A stretch of 64,000 nucleotides of DNA from Paramecium sonneborni (taxonomy: Eukaryota; Ciliophora; Oligohymenophorea; Peniculida; Parameciidae): assembly GCA_905182985.1 (NCBI GenBank), contig CAJJDN010000008.1, forward strand, positions 195,864-259,863. The letters are read 5' to 3'. Made by a program: the position numbers and the translations under genes. The notes beneath the pieces are model-generated. The model searched no databases and was not told where the DNA came from. It saw nothing but the letters and a program-made list of their open reading frames with translations. Position 1 is the first letter of the stretch, and each line of letters begins with the position of its first letter. Below are positions 12,834 through 23,760 of the stretch, in pieces.

Positions 12834-14673
12834 TCAATATTTTTCATATAACAACACATAGACAGATCTATCTGATAATTATTTTCCATTAATTTTAGTA
12901 ACAATCTCATCATCAAATTAATACCAGTTATCATATCTTTCAGCATAAGCTTTATAGTGTCCTCCATTAATTTAACCCATATGAGTTATAAGTGCTTTCA
13001 GTTTATATTTAGTTTACAACCCCTTAGAGCAGAATCTACAAATAAATTAAATTATTATTACTCTTAAATGTCCAACTTCTCAGGATAGGAAATAGAATCA
13101 TTAATTTTTTGAGATGTTGGAAAACTAGTAAACCTTTTAAATTAAATAATTAAATATTGAGGAGTCTAACTAATAAACATTTTTCTTTTAACTGATTTAT
13201 TTGTTTTTTTACATTTATCACATTTCCAAGTATCATTAATAACTTCTTCTCTATATTATTATTTTAGACAATCCATCAAATCAATACCTGTATAAGATTT
13301 ACTAAAAAATTCTAAATATAAAAATACCTTATAGGCAAAGATAGATCCCATATTGGATCATATCCTTCACAAATTTAATTACATGATTTACAAAAAGACT
13401 GACTAGTGGATTAACCAGCAAAAATAATATCTATAATATCTTAATTTTTGAATTTGTAATCATTCCAGGCTTACTCAGCAGAATTAAATTCTTATTTATT
13501 TTTATATTTGCCCACTAATTCTTCTTGAATTTTTCCCAAAAAAAACAAAAGAAATTCATGACTATCTTATTATTAAATAATTTGGAATTTTCCAGAACAT
13601 ATTTCCCAAACACCTTAAGCAGCGATTGCAGAAAAAGAATTTTATCTTTTGATCTAAAAATAAATAAAAATATAATACTGCTCTTAATAATTCTTAAAAT
13701 GCAGATAAAAATTTTTATCCATATTTAGGTTAAATAGCTAGAATTCCTTCAGTAAGAGAATCAATACTCAAAAGGACTTGTAAAGCAGAATTCAAATAAC
13801 AATAATATCTAGGATTTTTTAATCCAATAATTGGTAATTGACCTTAAGTTATTAATGTTCTTTGTTATTCCAATTATTATCTTCTGTAATTTTAAGCACT
13901 ATCATTTCTTGGATGCGATTATATAATTGATGTTATTTATCTATCAACAGATTTAGGAGTTGTCATTACTGAAACAGTCTAATTCATAGGTTTTTATTCA
14001 ATAAATCTTGAATGATTTTAAGTTTAAATCATTGTTTATGGTTATTTTGGAGGTTTAATATTAGTATTAGAATTACTATTAGGTTAAACATTAGATTCTC
14101 GTTTAATAATAGTAGGTAATTTAACTTCTGGACCTCCTCCATACATTTACATTACAAAATTCCATGCTGACTCATTTAATGCAACATAGTCTTTATCTAA
14201 TGCTAAACCACTTCTTATAACTTTATTTGATCCTACTAACTTTTAGTTATCTATAGATTTAATTTCTGTTTTTTTTCCTTTTAGATGATTTGTGTAATTA
14301 ACTGCCCATTTATATTCGAGTGCAAACTATTATTGGATGTTTTCTTTGTTTATCAATTAGGTTATGTAATCATATTCATGTTGAACACTAAGAACTTACT
14401 ATTTAAATACCTTTTTTCATATAAACCACGATTACGTAAGTCGTTAATATTTTATATTTGCTACAGCATTTCCTAATTTGAATTAATTTTAATTAAAAAC
14501 TTAGTCAATTGGTTTTGCAGGGGTTGGTGATGGAACAATTACTTTTTAGGATTCCTCTTCTTTTTTCAAAGAATGTGTGTCGGAATTTGTCGATGGCTCC
14601 TCTGGCTTGGCACTCTTCCTAAAATTCCAAAAAACTACTTCGATTTCTTCTTTTTTGAACCGCAGCAGAACAT
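12834..14673 (-). CDS. Ubiquitin carboxyl-terminal hydrolase (USP) with DUSP domain
   Basis: About 563 aa after removing six introns of 20-28 nt. Starts MFCCGSKKKKSKK; the early Cys pair next to Lys could be lipidated, which is inference. A DUSP domain follows (LEYKWAVNYTNHLKG ... DYVALNESAWNFVMQMYGGG), then a Gln/Asn/Pro-rich linker. The USP catalytic domain begins GLKNPRYYCYLNSALQ, where the Cys is the nucleophile, contains QQDSHEFLLFFLGK and a zinc ribbon (CKSCNQICEGY ... CDKCKK), and ends with the His box INGGHYKAYA and WYQFDDEIV. It removes ubiquitin from proteins. DUSP plus USP is the plan of the USP4/11/15 group. The Cys box is unusual: RYYC replaces the common GNTC. Confidence 0.93.
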
Positions 14674-15693
14674 TTAATATATATTAATATTTTATTTATA
14701 TTTTTTAAATCGCGTAACTTCTACTTATTCCAATCTATAGTCTACACATAATATTAATTAAAATTTCAATTATAAAACCAAAAGTATCCTATTTACTTTC
14801 TTTATTATATGCTTCTCACAATAAATTGTAAATAATATCTTTAATCATATCATCACAAAACCATTTTTATTTCCATTTTAAATTATTAATTCATTTAAAT
14901 TCAGTAAAAAGTTTCACAAATATATATTATCAAATTGAACTACTTTATTAATATTTTTAGTTCTCCTAAGGATTAAAAAAAAAAAAATAGGTATTGAATT
15001 TACTAGAAATTCTAAAATCATTATTTTTAAAAACTTTTTTGCTAATAAATTAAGAAGTCTTAATAAAATCAAAATTATTAAAAGATGGGATATTTTATTA
15101 TTCTACTTTTTATAAAAATATATTTCCAAATCCCTAATTTTTTATTATTCAATTGAATCTAAATATGGATGAGATTCTCAATTTGACATTTACCAAAATT
15201 CTAGAATAAGGGTTGTTTCTCATTTCATACCTACTTTATTGTTAATAAAATTATGAATTTAAGTAAATCCTAAATTATGGCTGAGATTATTTTTAATTAG
15301 TATATAAATATTTATAGATCATTGTTGATATTTTAAAGATGATTGAATGATTATTTGAAGATAAATCAAAAAGATTATGCAAAAAGAATTATAGTTTTCT
15401 GTATTTTTTTACTTCTTGATTATTTCAATTAATAAAATATAAGAAAATAATATAGTTAAATAAGTAGAATAATAAATTAGAATAACATGTTCTAAAAAAG
15501 GAGTTTAATGGTTTCTTAAATTAAAGATAAAATGGAAACTAAAAAAAGTTCTAGTTATGAAATCTTATATTAGAATATAAGAATGTATAGTATAATTAAA
15601 TATGTCTTTATATAATTAAGAATAGATTTGAAACAATTTGATAAATGAATTGATTAAAAAAAAAGTAATGTAAATAATTTTAATAAAAAATAA
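14674..15693. other. Intergenic region, first part of a duplicated block
   Basis: Lies between the divergent starts of the ubiquitin protease and the gene at 15694/16938. Very A/T-rich. I see no frame with protein-like composition on either strand. From 15072 on, the sequence is repeated exactly from 16316. Confidence 0.6.
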
Positions 15694-16314
15694 ATGAGTA
15701 CATTGACAATTTCAAGATGTCCAATAGTAGTTCGACATGATTTTCCAGATGAAATGATGAATTATATTGATGAAAAGATGGATGAAGGATAATACAAAAA
15801 GAGGTTTCGATATGATCGTCCAGACAAGGTATGAAAATATATTTTGAAGGGTTACTAGAAAAAAAGTAAACAAACAAAATCGATTCTAAATATGAATTCA
15901 CAAGAGATCTTTTAAAAAATAGTAATGGGAAAGAAAGAACCAAAAGAGGAGAGGTTTCGAATAAAACCAAAATAAAAAATTAATACAACTGCGTTGCACT
16001 CTGCTCTTTTAAAAGTAAAAAAATAAAAAGAAGAATTAGATATATGTTTAGCGGTATAAAAGTAATATATTATTAGATAGCAGATAAAGCTAAATAATGT
16101 GTAAATGAGAATGATATTTGTATGTTAGCAAATGAAGGAGCTGTCAAATTTATAATGTCTTAGAATCTTGATATAGATGAAGCTGCATTATTAAAGACAA
16201 AGAAAGGAAATACTTTTCATCCAAAACCAAAGAAATCTTAGTCTGTAAAATAAGTAATAATGGATGAGCCAGAGAATTTATTATCAATAGAAGGGAGATC
16301 ATATAATATGGCTG
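15072..16314 (+). repeat. Exact 1243-bp duplication, copy 1
   Basis: Matches 16316-17558 with a constant offset of 1244 at every position I compared. It ends abruptly in the middle of a coding exon, directly before the N at 16315. Copy 2 begins right after the N, inside intergenic sequence. This geometry is what an unmerged overlap between two contig ends gives, so it is probably an assembly artefact. Confidence 0.93.
15694..16314 (+). pseudogene. Truncated first copy of the 16938 gene (assembly duplicate)
   Basis: Identical to the first half of the gene at 16938-18168, from its ATG through both early introns, and cut off at the N. It reads MSTLTISRCPIVVRHDFPDE onward. It has no divergence from the full copy, so it is not a decaying paralogue; most likely it is the same locus present twice because contigs were joined without merging their overlap. 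Confidence 0.85.
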
Positions 16315-16315
16315 N

Positions 16316-17558
16316 AAATTATTAAAAGATGGGATATTTTATTATTCTACTTTTTATAAAAATATATTTCCAAATCCCTAATTTTTTATTATTCAATTGA
16401 ATCTAAATATGGATGAGATTCTCAATTTGACATTTACCAAAATTCTAGAATAAGGGTTGTTTCTCATTTCATACCTACTTTATTGTTAATAAAATTATGA
16501 ATTTAAGTAAATCCTAAATTATGGCTGAGATTATTTTTAATTAGTATATAAATATTTATAGATCATTGTTGATATTTTAAAGATGATTGAATGATTATTT
16601 GAAGATAAATCAAAAAGATTATGCAAAAAGAATTATAGTTTTCTGTATTTTTTTACTTCTTGATTATTTCAATTAATAAAATATAAGAAAATAATATAGT
16701 TAAATAAGTAGAATAATAAATTAGAATAACATGTTCTAAAAAAGGAGTTTAATGGTTTCTTAAATTAAAGATAAAATGGAAACTAAAAAAAGTTCTAGTT
16801 ATGAAATCTTATATTAGAATATAAGAATGTATAGTATAATTAAATATGTCTTTATATAATTAAGAATAGATTTGAAACAATTTGATAAATGAATTGATTA
16901 AAAAAAAAGTAATGTAAATAATTTTAATAAAAAATAAATGAGTACATTGACAATTTCAAGATGTCCAATAGTAGTTCGACATGATTTTCCAGATGAAATG
17001 ATGAATTATATTGATGAAAAGATGGATGAAGGATAATACAAAAAGAGGTTTCGATATGATCGTCCAGACAAGGTATGAAAATATATTTTGAAGGGTTACT
17101 AGAAAAAAAGTAAACAAACAAAATCGATTCTAAATATGAATTCACAAGAGATCTTTTAAAAAATAGTAATGGGAAAGAAAGAACCAAAAGAGGAGAGGTT
17201 TCGAATAAAACCAAAATAAAAAATTAATACAACTGCGTTGCACTCTGCTCTTTTAAAAGTAAAAAAATAAAAAGAAGAATTAGATATATGTTTAGCGGTA
17301 TAAAAGTAATATATTATTAGATAGCAGATAAAGCTAAATAATGTGTAAATGAGAATGATATTTGTATGTTAGCAAATGAAGGAGCTGTCAAATTTATAAT
17401 GTCTTAGAATCTTGATATAGATGAAGCTGCATTATTAAAGACAAAGAAAGGAAATACTTTTCATCCAAAACCAAAGAAATCTTAGTCTGTAAAATAAGTA
17501 ATAATGGATGAGCCAGAGAATTTATTATCAATAGAAGGGAGATCATATAATATGGCTG
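16316..17558 (+). repeat. Exact 1243-bp duplication, copy 2
   Basis: Second copy of the block at 15072-16314, starting immediately after the N at 16315. This copy runs on without interruption into the rest of the gene, so it is the one to trust for gene content. Confidence 0.93.
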
Positions 17559-18168
17559 TTTCAACATCTCTTTGTAAAAATAGACCAACTTCAGCATTTT
17601 CTACAATGAGACCAGTTTCTTCAACTAAGAACTATTCTGAAAAAGGGATATCAGAACATTTACTATAATAATATGCTGATTTTAGAAATGAATTGTTTGA
17701 AAAATTAGTAGACAATAATGAAAATTAATAAAATGAAGAAGTTTAGATAAATGTAGGATATCCAAATTATTTAACAACTGCTATAGGAATGAAAGGTAGT
17801 AGAGTTCCTCCTGGTTTTCTACCTAAAGGATTAAAGAGAATACATAGTGCAGCTGCTACTTAAAATGTAGAGTTTAGACCTTTTATGAATCCAGGAGAAA
17901 TATTATTTAATGATTAACAACATGTAGTTGCGAAGAGACCATAAACTGCTATGATTAGTAAAATATAATCAACAAGTAGATTGAATGATCATTTGAAAGT
18001 TATAGAGGAAGTTAGACATTAAGAGGATGTAAGAATTGTTAATCTATTAATCATTAGCTAAGTTAATTAAAAATATCTCTAGATTAATCATTTAAAGAAT
18101 AATAATAAACCTTAAATGTTACAGGTAAAAAGAGAATCTAAAGTGCTTATCCAAAAACTAGAATTTGA
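16938..18168 (+). CDS. Hypothetical basic protein, 382 aa
   Basis: Not recognised. Introns at 17073-17102 (30 nt, with an alternative acceptor at 17093), 17298-17320 and 18029-18057. Hydrophilic, without signal or membrane segments. Notable stretches: HDFPDEMMNYIDEKMDEG near the start, then NEGAVKFIMSQNLDIDEAAL, which looks helical, and a C-terminal half with repeated short basic Pro/Ser/Thr patches (NRPTSAFSTMRP, KRPQTAMISK, GKKRIQSAYPKTR). Short basic patches of the RPxTA kind are common in ciliate microtubule-associated proteins, so a cytoskeletal role is possible but speculative. Its 3' end is only 17 bp from the next start. Confidence 0.75.
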
Positions 18169-18185
18169 TTATAATAATAATTAGA

Positions 18186-18686
18186 ATGATTTAAAAACCA
18201 TTTCTTTATGTAACAAATCCTGAGACATTCATTATTTATAAATATCAATATTAGGATGGAATATATAAAAAGATTAGGCCACATATTCCATAAGAATTTG
18301 AATTAATGAATGTTAGATAGTAATAATAATATCGCTAATGGAAAGCCTTAAAATTTATGTTGTGGAGTATTTTCAATAAAGATAAGATTTCAAATCCTAT
18401 TGATTTTAGAATCATTCTATGTAGATTAATGGATTTGAATACCAATATACTATTAGCAATTATTAGTACAATTGGATTGAGATATTTCCTTCTTAAATTA
18501 CAATCTCCATTTATGGATTATTATTTTGAAGATAGGTTAATAACATTTCCAAAATTGAAAAAGTAATGTATTGTATAGATTTATAGAGGTTTGGCTTTGT
18601 TTTACTTCGGTTTTGCATTGTATTTTGGTGTAAAGAGTGTAATCAATTAGGAACATATATTTGATTTAAGTTTAGAGTATGAGTGA
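18186..18686 (+). CDS. Small membrane protein, 166 aa
   Basis: Not recognised. One uninterrupted frame from ATG 18186 (MIQKPFLYVTNPETFIIYKY) to TGA 18684-18686. A Gln/Arg patch (RQQQQYRQW) precedes two hydrophobic segments: one around LLAIISTIGLRYFLL, the other around GLALFYFGFALYFGV. This suggests a two-pass membrane protein with both ends on the same side. The size and layout recall small organelle membrane proteins, but I cannot name a family. It sits between two genes on the same strand with gaps of 17 and 24 bp. Confidence 0.7.
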
Positions 18687-18710
18687 TTATTATTATAACA
18701 TTTCTGTTAA

Positions 18711-21700
18711 ATGAGAGTTACAGTTGCGCCATTATAAATTTCAAGATCCTTACCTCCAGTTCCCATACCTGTTGTAGCAACACCTATGATGGTTGATAGG
18801 GGTATTAAATATTACAATCTTCTCATAGTCGTTAATATACATCATTCATAAGTATTTCATACTGATTCACCATTAAAATAACAAAGTGAATAAAAATTGA
18901 AGTAATTGGAATCAAGAGTACAAAATCTAGAAAGTTAATCACCTAATAAAGGGAAAGTTGAAAAACTACTTGAAGAAAATGAAAAATTGTTGCAGTTGGT
19001 TCGAGAGAAGACTGAACATGCTTCTAAATATAAAGGAGAATTACTTACTGCCAAAAAGGAAATCACTAAGTAAACTTACTATCTATCATCTTAGACTCAA
19101 GAAAGTCTTAGATTTGAAGGAGGAAGCATTAACGGATATGAGATTAAAAAGTTAGAGTAGAAGTATATCAAGAGCTAGTGAAAAAAAGGCTGAGTAGATT
19201 ATGTTAGAGAAATAACTACTCGAATAATAATATGTTAGAGAAAAACAATATATGCAAAACTAAATAAATTAACTTAAAGAGGTAATAGAATCATAGTCCT
19301 CCTAAAATCAATCTCTTTAAAATATTGATTATCAATAGCAACATCTTTCTAATCCTAATCAATAAATTGAGTTATTTACCTAACAATTACCCTCATCAGG
19401 TTAAATCATTAAAGGTAGTTAAAAAAGCATAAAGAAACCTTAATCAACAAATTAAATTTAATTTGAAGTTCCAGAATATATTAATGTTTAATCAAAGAAT
19501 CCTCAAGCTTAAGATCTTTTAAGAAACTTTTCATAAACTTTTTAGGATAAAGATTAATAATTAGTATCCCCCATAAAAACTGATTAAGGACAAGATTAAC
19601 TTTAAGAATAAACTTAGCAAAATATAAGAAAAAATCAATAAAGATAATAATCTTATAAATAGCCTGATTAAGTGTAAAGAAAATCCATATCTCCAACATA
19701 TGACTAATAGTAATCAGATTAATTAAATCCAATTAGATAAAATTAAAGATAGTAATCATATAAATAAGGAGATATTTAAAGAAAATCTATTTCTCCTAAT
19801 TAAGATGAAGCTGCTACTGATTTAAGAGGAGGTAATCGATAGGATCATGCTAGATAAGCTTCATATAAATAATAATAAATTCCAACAACAACAGAATAAT
19901 AACGAAATACTCATAGAAAATAATCTAGTACTTTTGAATAATATTAAGTTCAAATAAATTAATTAAATGATGAATTACTTTAAGCTAGACATTTAGAAGA
20001 TGAATTGAAATCCTAAATAAATTAATTAAATTAATAACTTTAAGAATATAAATTAGGTTTAGATAATTTGTAATAAGATAAAAACACATATTTAGATTAA
20101 ATATAAAAATATAAATAGGATATATAAAGTTAAAATTAAGAATTATAAAAATAATTATCAAATAATAAAGATTTATAGTTTTAACTTTAAAAATTATAAA
20201 GAAATACTGATTCTTCAAATAAATTATAAGATTAAAAACTTTAAGAACATTTACGTAAACAAAATATTTTAGAGAAATAATTGCAAGAATCTAATTAAGT
20301 CATAGAGAGACTTGAATAAGAAAATTAAAATATATCACAAAAGTTTGAATAGGAAAAAGATGATCTTATTAAAGAGTATGAAGAATAATTAGAGCAAAAA
20401 TAATAAGAGCTTATTGATTTGAGTTAGTCAGCTCTTTTAGAAAAAACATCTAAAGTTGAATTTGAAATTTAATTTAATCAATTAAAATAAAAAGAAACAA
20501 ATTTCAATTCTGAAATTGAAAAAATGAGAAAATAGAGAGATCTAATGAAAGCTTAGTTGGAAGAAACTTAGAAAAGTCTTAATTAAGCAAAAATTTAAAT
20601 AAGTTAAATAGAATCAGAACATTCAGCTTAAGTGGAATTAAGAGAACAATTAGAAACTAATTATGCTATTTTATAAAAAGAATATGGAGAATTTAAAGAG
20701 AATTCTATTTCTCAATTTAATAGCAAAATGAATAGTTATTAATAAAAGGCTTAATTAGAATATGATAAATTAAAGAAATAGAGTTTACAATAGTAAACAG
20801 AATTAGAGAAAGTATATCTAGAGAAATCAGAATTGGAGTAAGAGTTAAATAACACTTAATAAGATTTAGGACATTAATATTAGGAAGTAACTTAATAATT
20901 ATAAAGTGCTAAATAAACTATAAATGAATAGAAAAAACAGTTAAAATAATTAGGATAGTAGAATCAATAATTAAATTAGGAACATTAGGATTTATCAGTA
21001 CATTATCAATAATAAGAAAGTGAATTGAATTAATTAAGATAAGAATTATAAACTTAATAAGATTAATGTTAATCACTACGATTTGATATTTCAAGAATAT
21101 AAATAGATAAGGCACAATTAGAATCAACAAATAAACATTAAAAATAGATGGATTAATTAATGTTAGAAAATGATTCAATTTTGCATACAAATGAATAATT
21201 ATAAACTGATCGAAATTAATTAGCTGATACACTATAATAAAAGGAAAGTGAGATTAGTAGATAAAAGAAGAAGATTGATTAATTAAAATAATTAAACTAA
21301 TAAAATGTTGAGTAAATAAAGAAATTATAATCAGAGTTAGCTGAGAAAGAGATTATAGCTGAAAAATGTTAAAGTGAATTCAACAATTTTTAAAGAGAAC
21401 TTTAATTATTAAGAAAGGAGAATGAGAGATTATCAGCAGATACATAAAAATATGTAGAATAACTTGAATAGGAGAAAATTAATTCAGGTAAGAAACTTGA
21501 TAATTTATAATCTCAATTATAATAATAAATTCTATAGAGGGATAAAGAATATGATGATTTAGATAAATCTAGTAGATCAGCATTTATTGAATTATAATCA
21601 CGAAAACAAGAAGCAGCATTATAATAGAGACGTTTTGAATAGTAAACTGATCTAATTAAATAATTAAGTGAATAATTAGAGAAGGTTTCTCATTAGAATA

Positions 21701-22508
21701 AAAATTTATTGAATGATTAATAATTGAATAAGTAATAACTTGAATAATAGTAATAAGAATTTGAATTCACTATTAAAGACTTATAAGCAAATCTTTAAAA
21801 ATAATAATATGTTTAGGATGAGTTATAAAAAGAAATTTAGAAATAAAAACTCTAAGAAGCTAAACTAAGAGAAAATAATGAAAATGAAAAAGAAAAAATG
21901 AATTAGATGATGTTAAAGTTGGAAGAAAAATTAGAATAACATAAAACTGATACTGCTGCTGATTTATAAGAATATGAAATATTTAAATAGACAAATTTAA
22001 AATTGAATGGTGAATTAGAAAGAATTAGAGGAGAAAATGCTGATTTACATGAAATAGTTATATAACTTTAAAAAGAAAATGTATCATTAAGAGATCATCA
22101 TCAATAAATGATTTCATAGATTGAGGAAAATCATCAAACCAGTGAAAGGTTGAAGACTTTAAATTAACAATATGAATAAGAAATCATTTTGTTAAGAAGA
22201 TAAGTAATTATTTATTTATATATCTTTAGCCAGAATCAGCACCATATGATTAACCAAAAGCAGGATTTATTAAAACTAAAAATAGTAAAAGAATTGAAGA
22301 AATGGAAAGAGAAAATATTAATTACTAAAAAGAGATATCAAAATTAAAATCATTAATTGATGAAATGTAGAATAATTAAAATTATAATTCAACTCCAACT
22401 CCTGAAAGAAAATAATTAAATTAGCAATAAAGTTTATCTTAAAAAAAACATTTGTTTGAATAAAAGCCTAAATCAATCGATAATACTATAAGGAAATAAT
22501 TATAATGA
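18711..22508 (+). CDS. Long Gln/Glu/Lys-rich coiled-coil protein, 1239 aa
   Basis: Introns at 18802-18828, 19070-19094 and 22204-22229. A short N-terminal segment rich in Pro/Val (LPPVPIPVVATPMMVDR) leads into a coiled coil (EKLLEENEKLLQLVREKTEH), a low-complexity Gln/Ser/Pro region, and then about 750 residues of almost continuous heptad-type coiled coil dense in Glu, Lys and TAA/TAG-coded Gln. The C-terminus is short and basic with Thr-Pro sites (STPTPERKQ). Architecture suggests a structural or tethering protein, for example of basal bodies, cortex or Golgi. Coiled-coil similarity alone cannot identify the family. Confidence 0.85.
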
Positions 22509-22623
22509 TATATACTATCCATTTATATATATTTCTAATTTAATCTATTATTTTTTGTATTTTAATAATTTATTAACTTTTAGGTTGTTTAACTTAAATA
22601 GTTATATTTAATAATAAATAATT

Positions 22624-23128
22624 ATGGACAAAGTTAGTGTTGAAGAAGAAGGATTAATAAATAGGAAGTAAAATAAAGACTTTTCAGCATGCAAAAACTA
22701 TATTCCTGTTATTGTTGAGCCTTACCCTTAAACTAAATTGAAAAAGATCGATGAAAATAAGTATTTATAATTAAAATTTGAATTAAGATGGTTGTTTAAT
22801 AAAGATTCTACATTATATCCAGTCATGTATAAAATTCACGAAAATTTGAATGGAGCTAAGAATATGTACTTTTATGTTAAAAGACAGAATGGACGATATG
22901 CGTTGCTAAAACATGGTATTGTTAATTTTGATTATTTTAGAAAATAAATTATAGTTAGTTTTTAAAAAGTATAAATCAAATGATGGTTTTTTGCATGTTT
23001 ATTATCACAATGATATGATAAATAGAAGCAAATTATTAGATTATTGTTTTTATTTTGCTTAAATTGTAATTGTATTTTATTTAGTCTTATTTATATATGG
23101 ATATTTAAAGATGCACGAATATATATGA
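22624..23128 (+). CDS. Atg8-like ubiquitin-fold protein with C-terminal membrane anchor
   Basis: 159 aa with one 25-nt intron (22916-22940) that joins two frames in phase. The body follows the Atg8/LC3 pattern: YIPVIVEPYPQTKLKKIDEN (Atg8: RVPVI.E......DIDKKKYLVP), KNMYFYVKRQNG where Atg8 has the FIFV strand, then KKYKSNDGFLHVYYHND, matching the Atg8 ending YEEHKDEDGFLYITYSGE. Instead of stopping at the processed Gly, it continues into a hydrophobic helix of about 24 residues (131-154, CFYFAQIVIVFYLVLFIYGY) and a short tail. Ordinary Atg8 is joined to lipid through the Gly; this one would be held in a membrane directly. Assignment rests on weak but collinear similarity. Confidence 0.62.
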
Positions 23129-23158
23129 GTTATATTTAAATATTTATATTATTATATC

Positions 23159-23632
23159 ATGATACTAATAATCCTATTATTATCATTCTCACAATCTATC
23201 AAGAAATCTCATTAATTTTGAAATTAATTAGATTGAATTACCATTATATCAAAATCTAAATTTTTTAAATTTAATTAGATTAAGTTAATTCATAAGGATG
23301 AATTACAAGATCTAATGATTTTTTATAAAAAAAAGATGAACTTGAAAATTAGAATTTTTTCAATTAAATAATTTTTTCACTATAATAATTATTTTACTTA
23401 TTTGGCATATGCTGATGAAAGTTTTAAAATTTTTGCTGAAAGATCTATTAATTTTGTTTTCGTGATCCAATTTATTTTATCTTTTATTGAGTAAAAATGT
23501 AAGGCTTATTAACAATCCTTTGAATATTTTAAAGAAAGCAGATTAATTGTCTTGATTAATGAAATATTTATAAAAAAATTTTTTAATAACTTAAAAATTT
23601 ATATTGATGTAAATTATAAAATAAACTTGTGA
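23159..23632 (+). pseudogene. Signal-peptide-led frame broken by two TGA codons
   Basis: ATG 23159 opens a good signal peptide (MILIILLLSFSQSIKK). The same frame then meets two TGA codons within 30 bases, and afterwards stays open for more than 130 codons with protein-like content (KDELQDLMIFYKKKMNLKIR, NNYFTYLAYADESFKIFAER), ending at TGA 23630-23632. No GT donor exists between signal peptide and breaks, so an ordinary small intron cannot remove them. Either the gene is decaying, a splice donor was lost, or there is a sequence error. No family recognised. Confidence 0.3.
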
Positions 23633-23760
23633 GTGTCTATTATTAGGTATCTATTGATTTTATAATTTATTTAATTTATTTACAATCGAAATATCATATT
23701 TATTTTATTTAATTAATTTTAACAAATATAGTAATTTCAATTAAGATTAAATCAATACAA

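Noticed and set aside
15680..15970. Minus-strand frame of 96 codons present twice (also 16924-17214)
   Set aside because: Antisense of the N-terminal exon of the hypothetical gene; its duplication only reflects the duplicated block.
19481..21232. Minus-strand hydrophobic frames inside the coiled-coil gene
   Set aside because: Complement of Gln/Glu/Lys codons of the plus-strand gene; no independent support.
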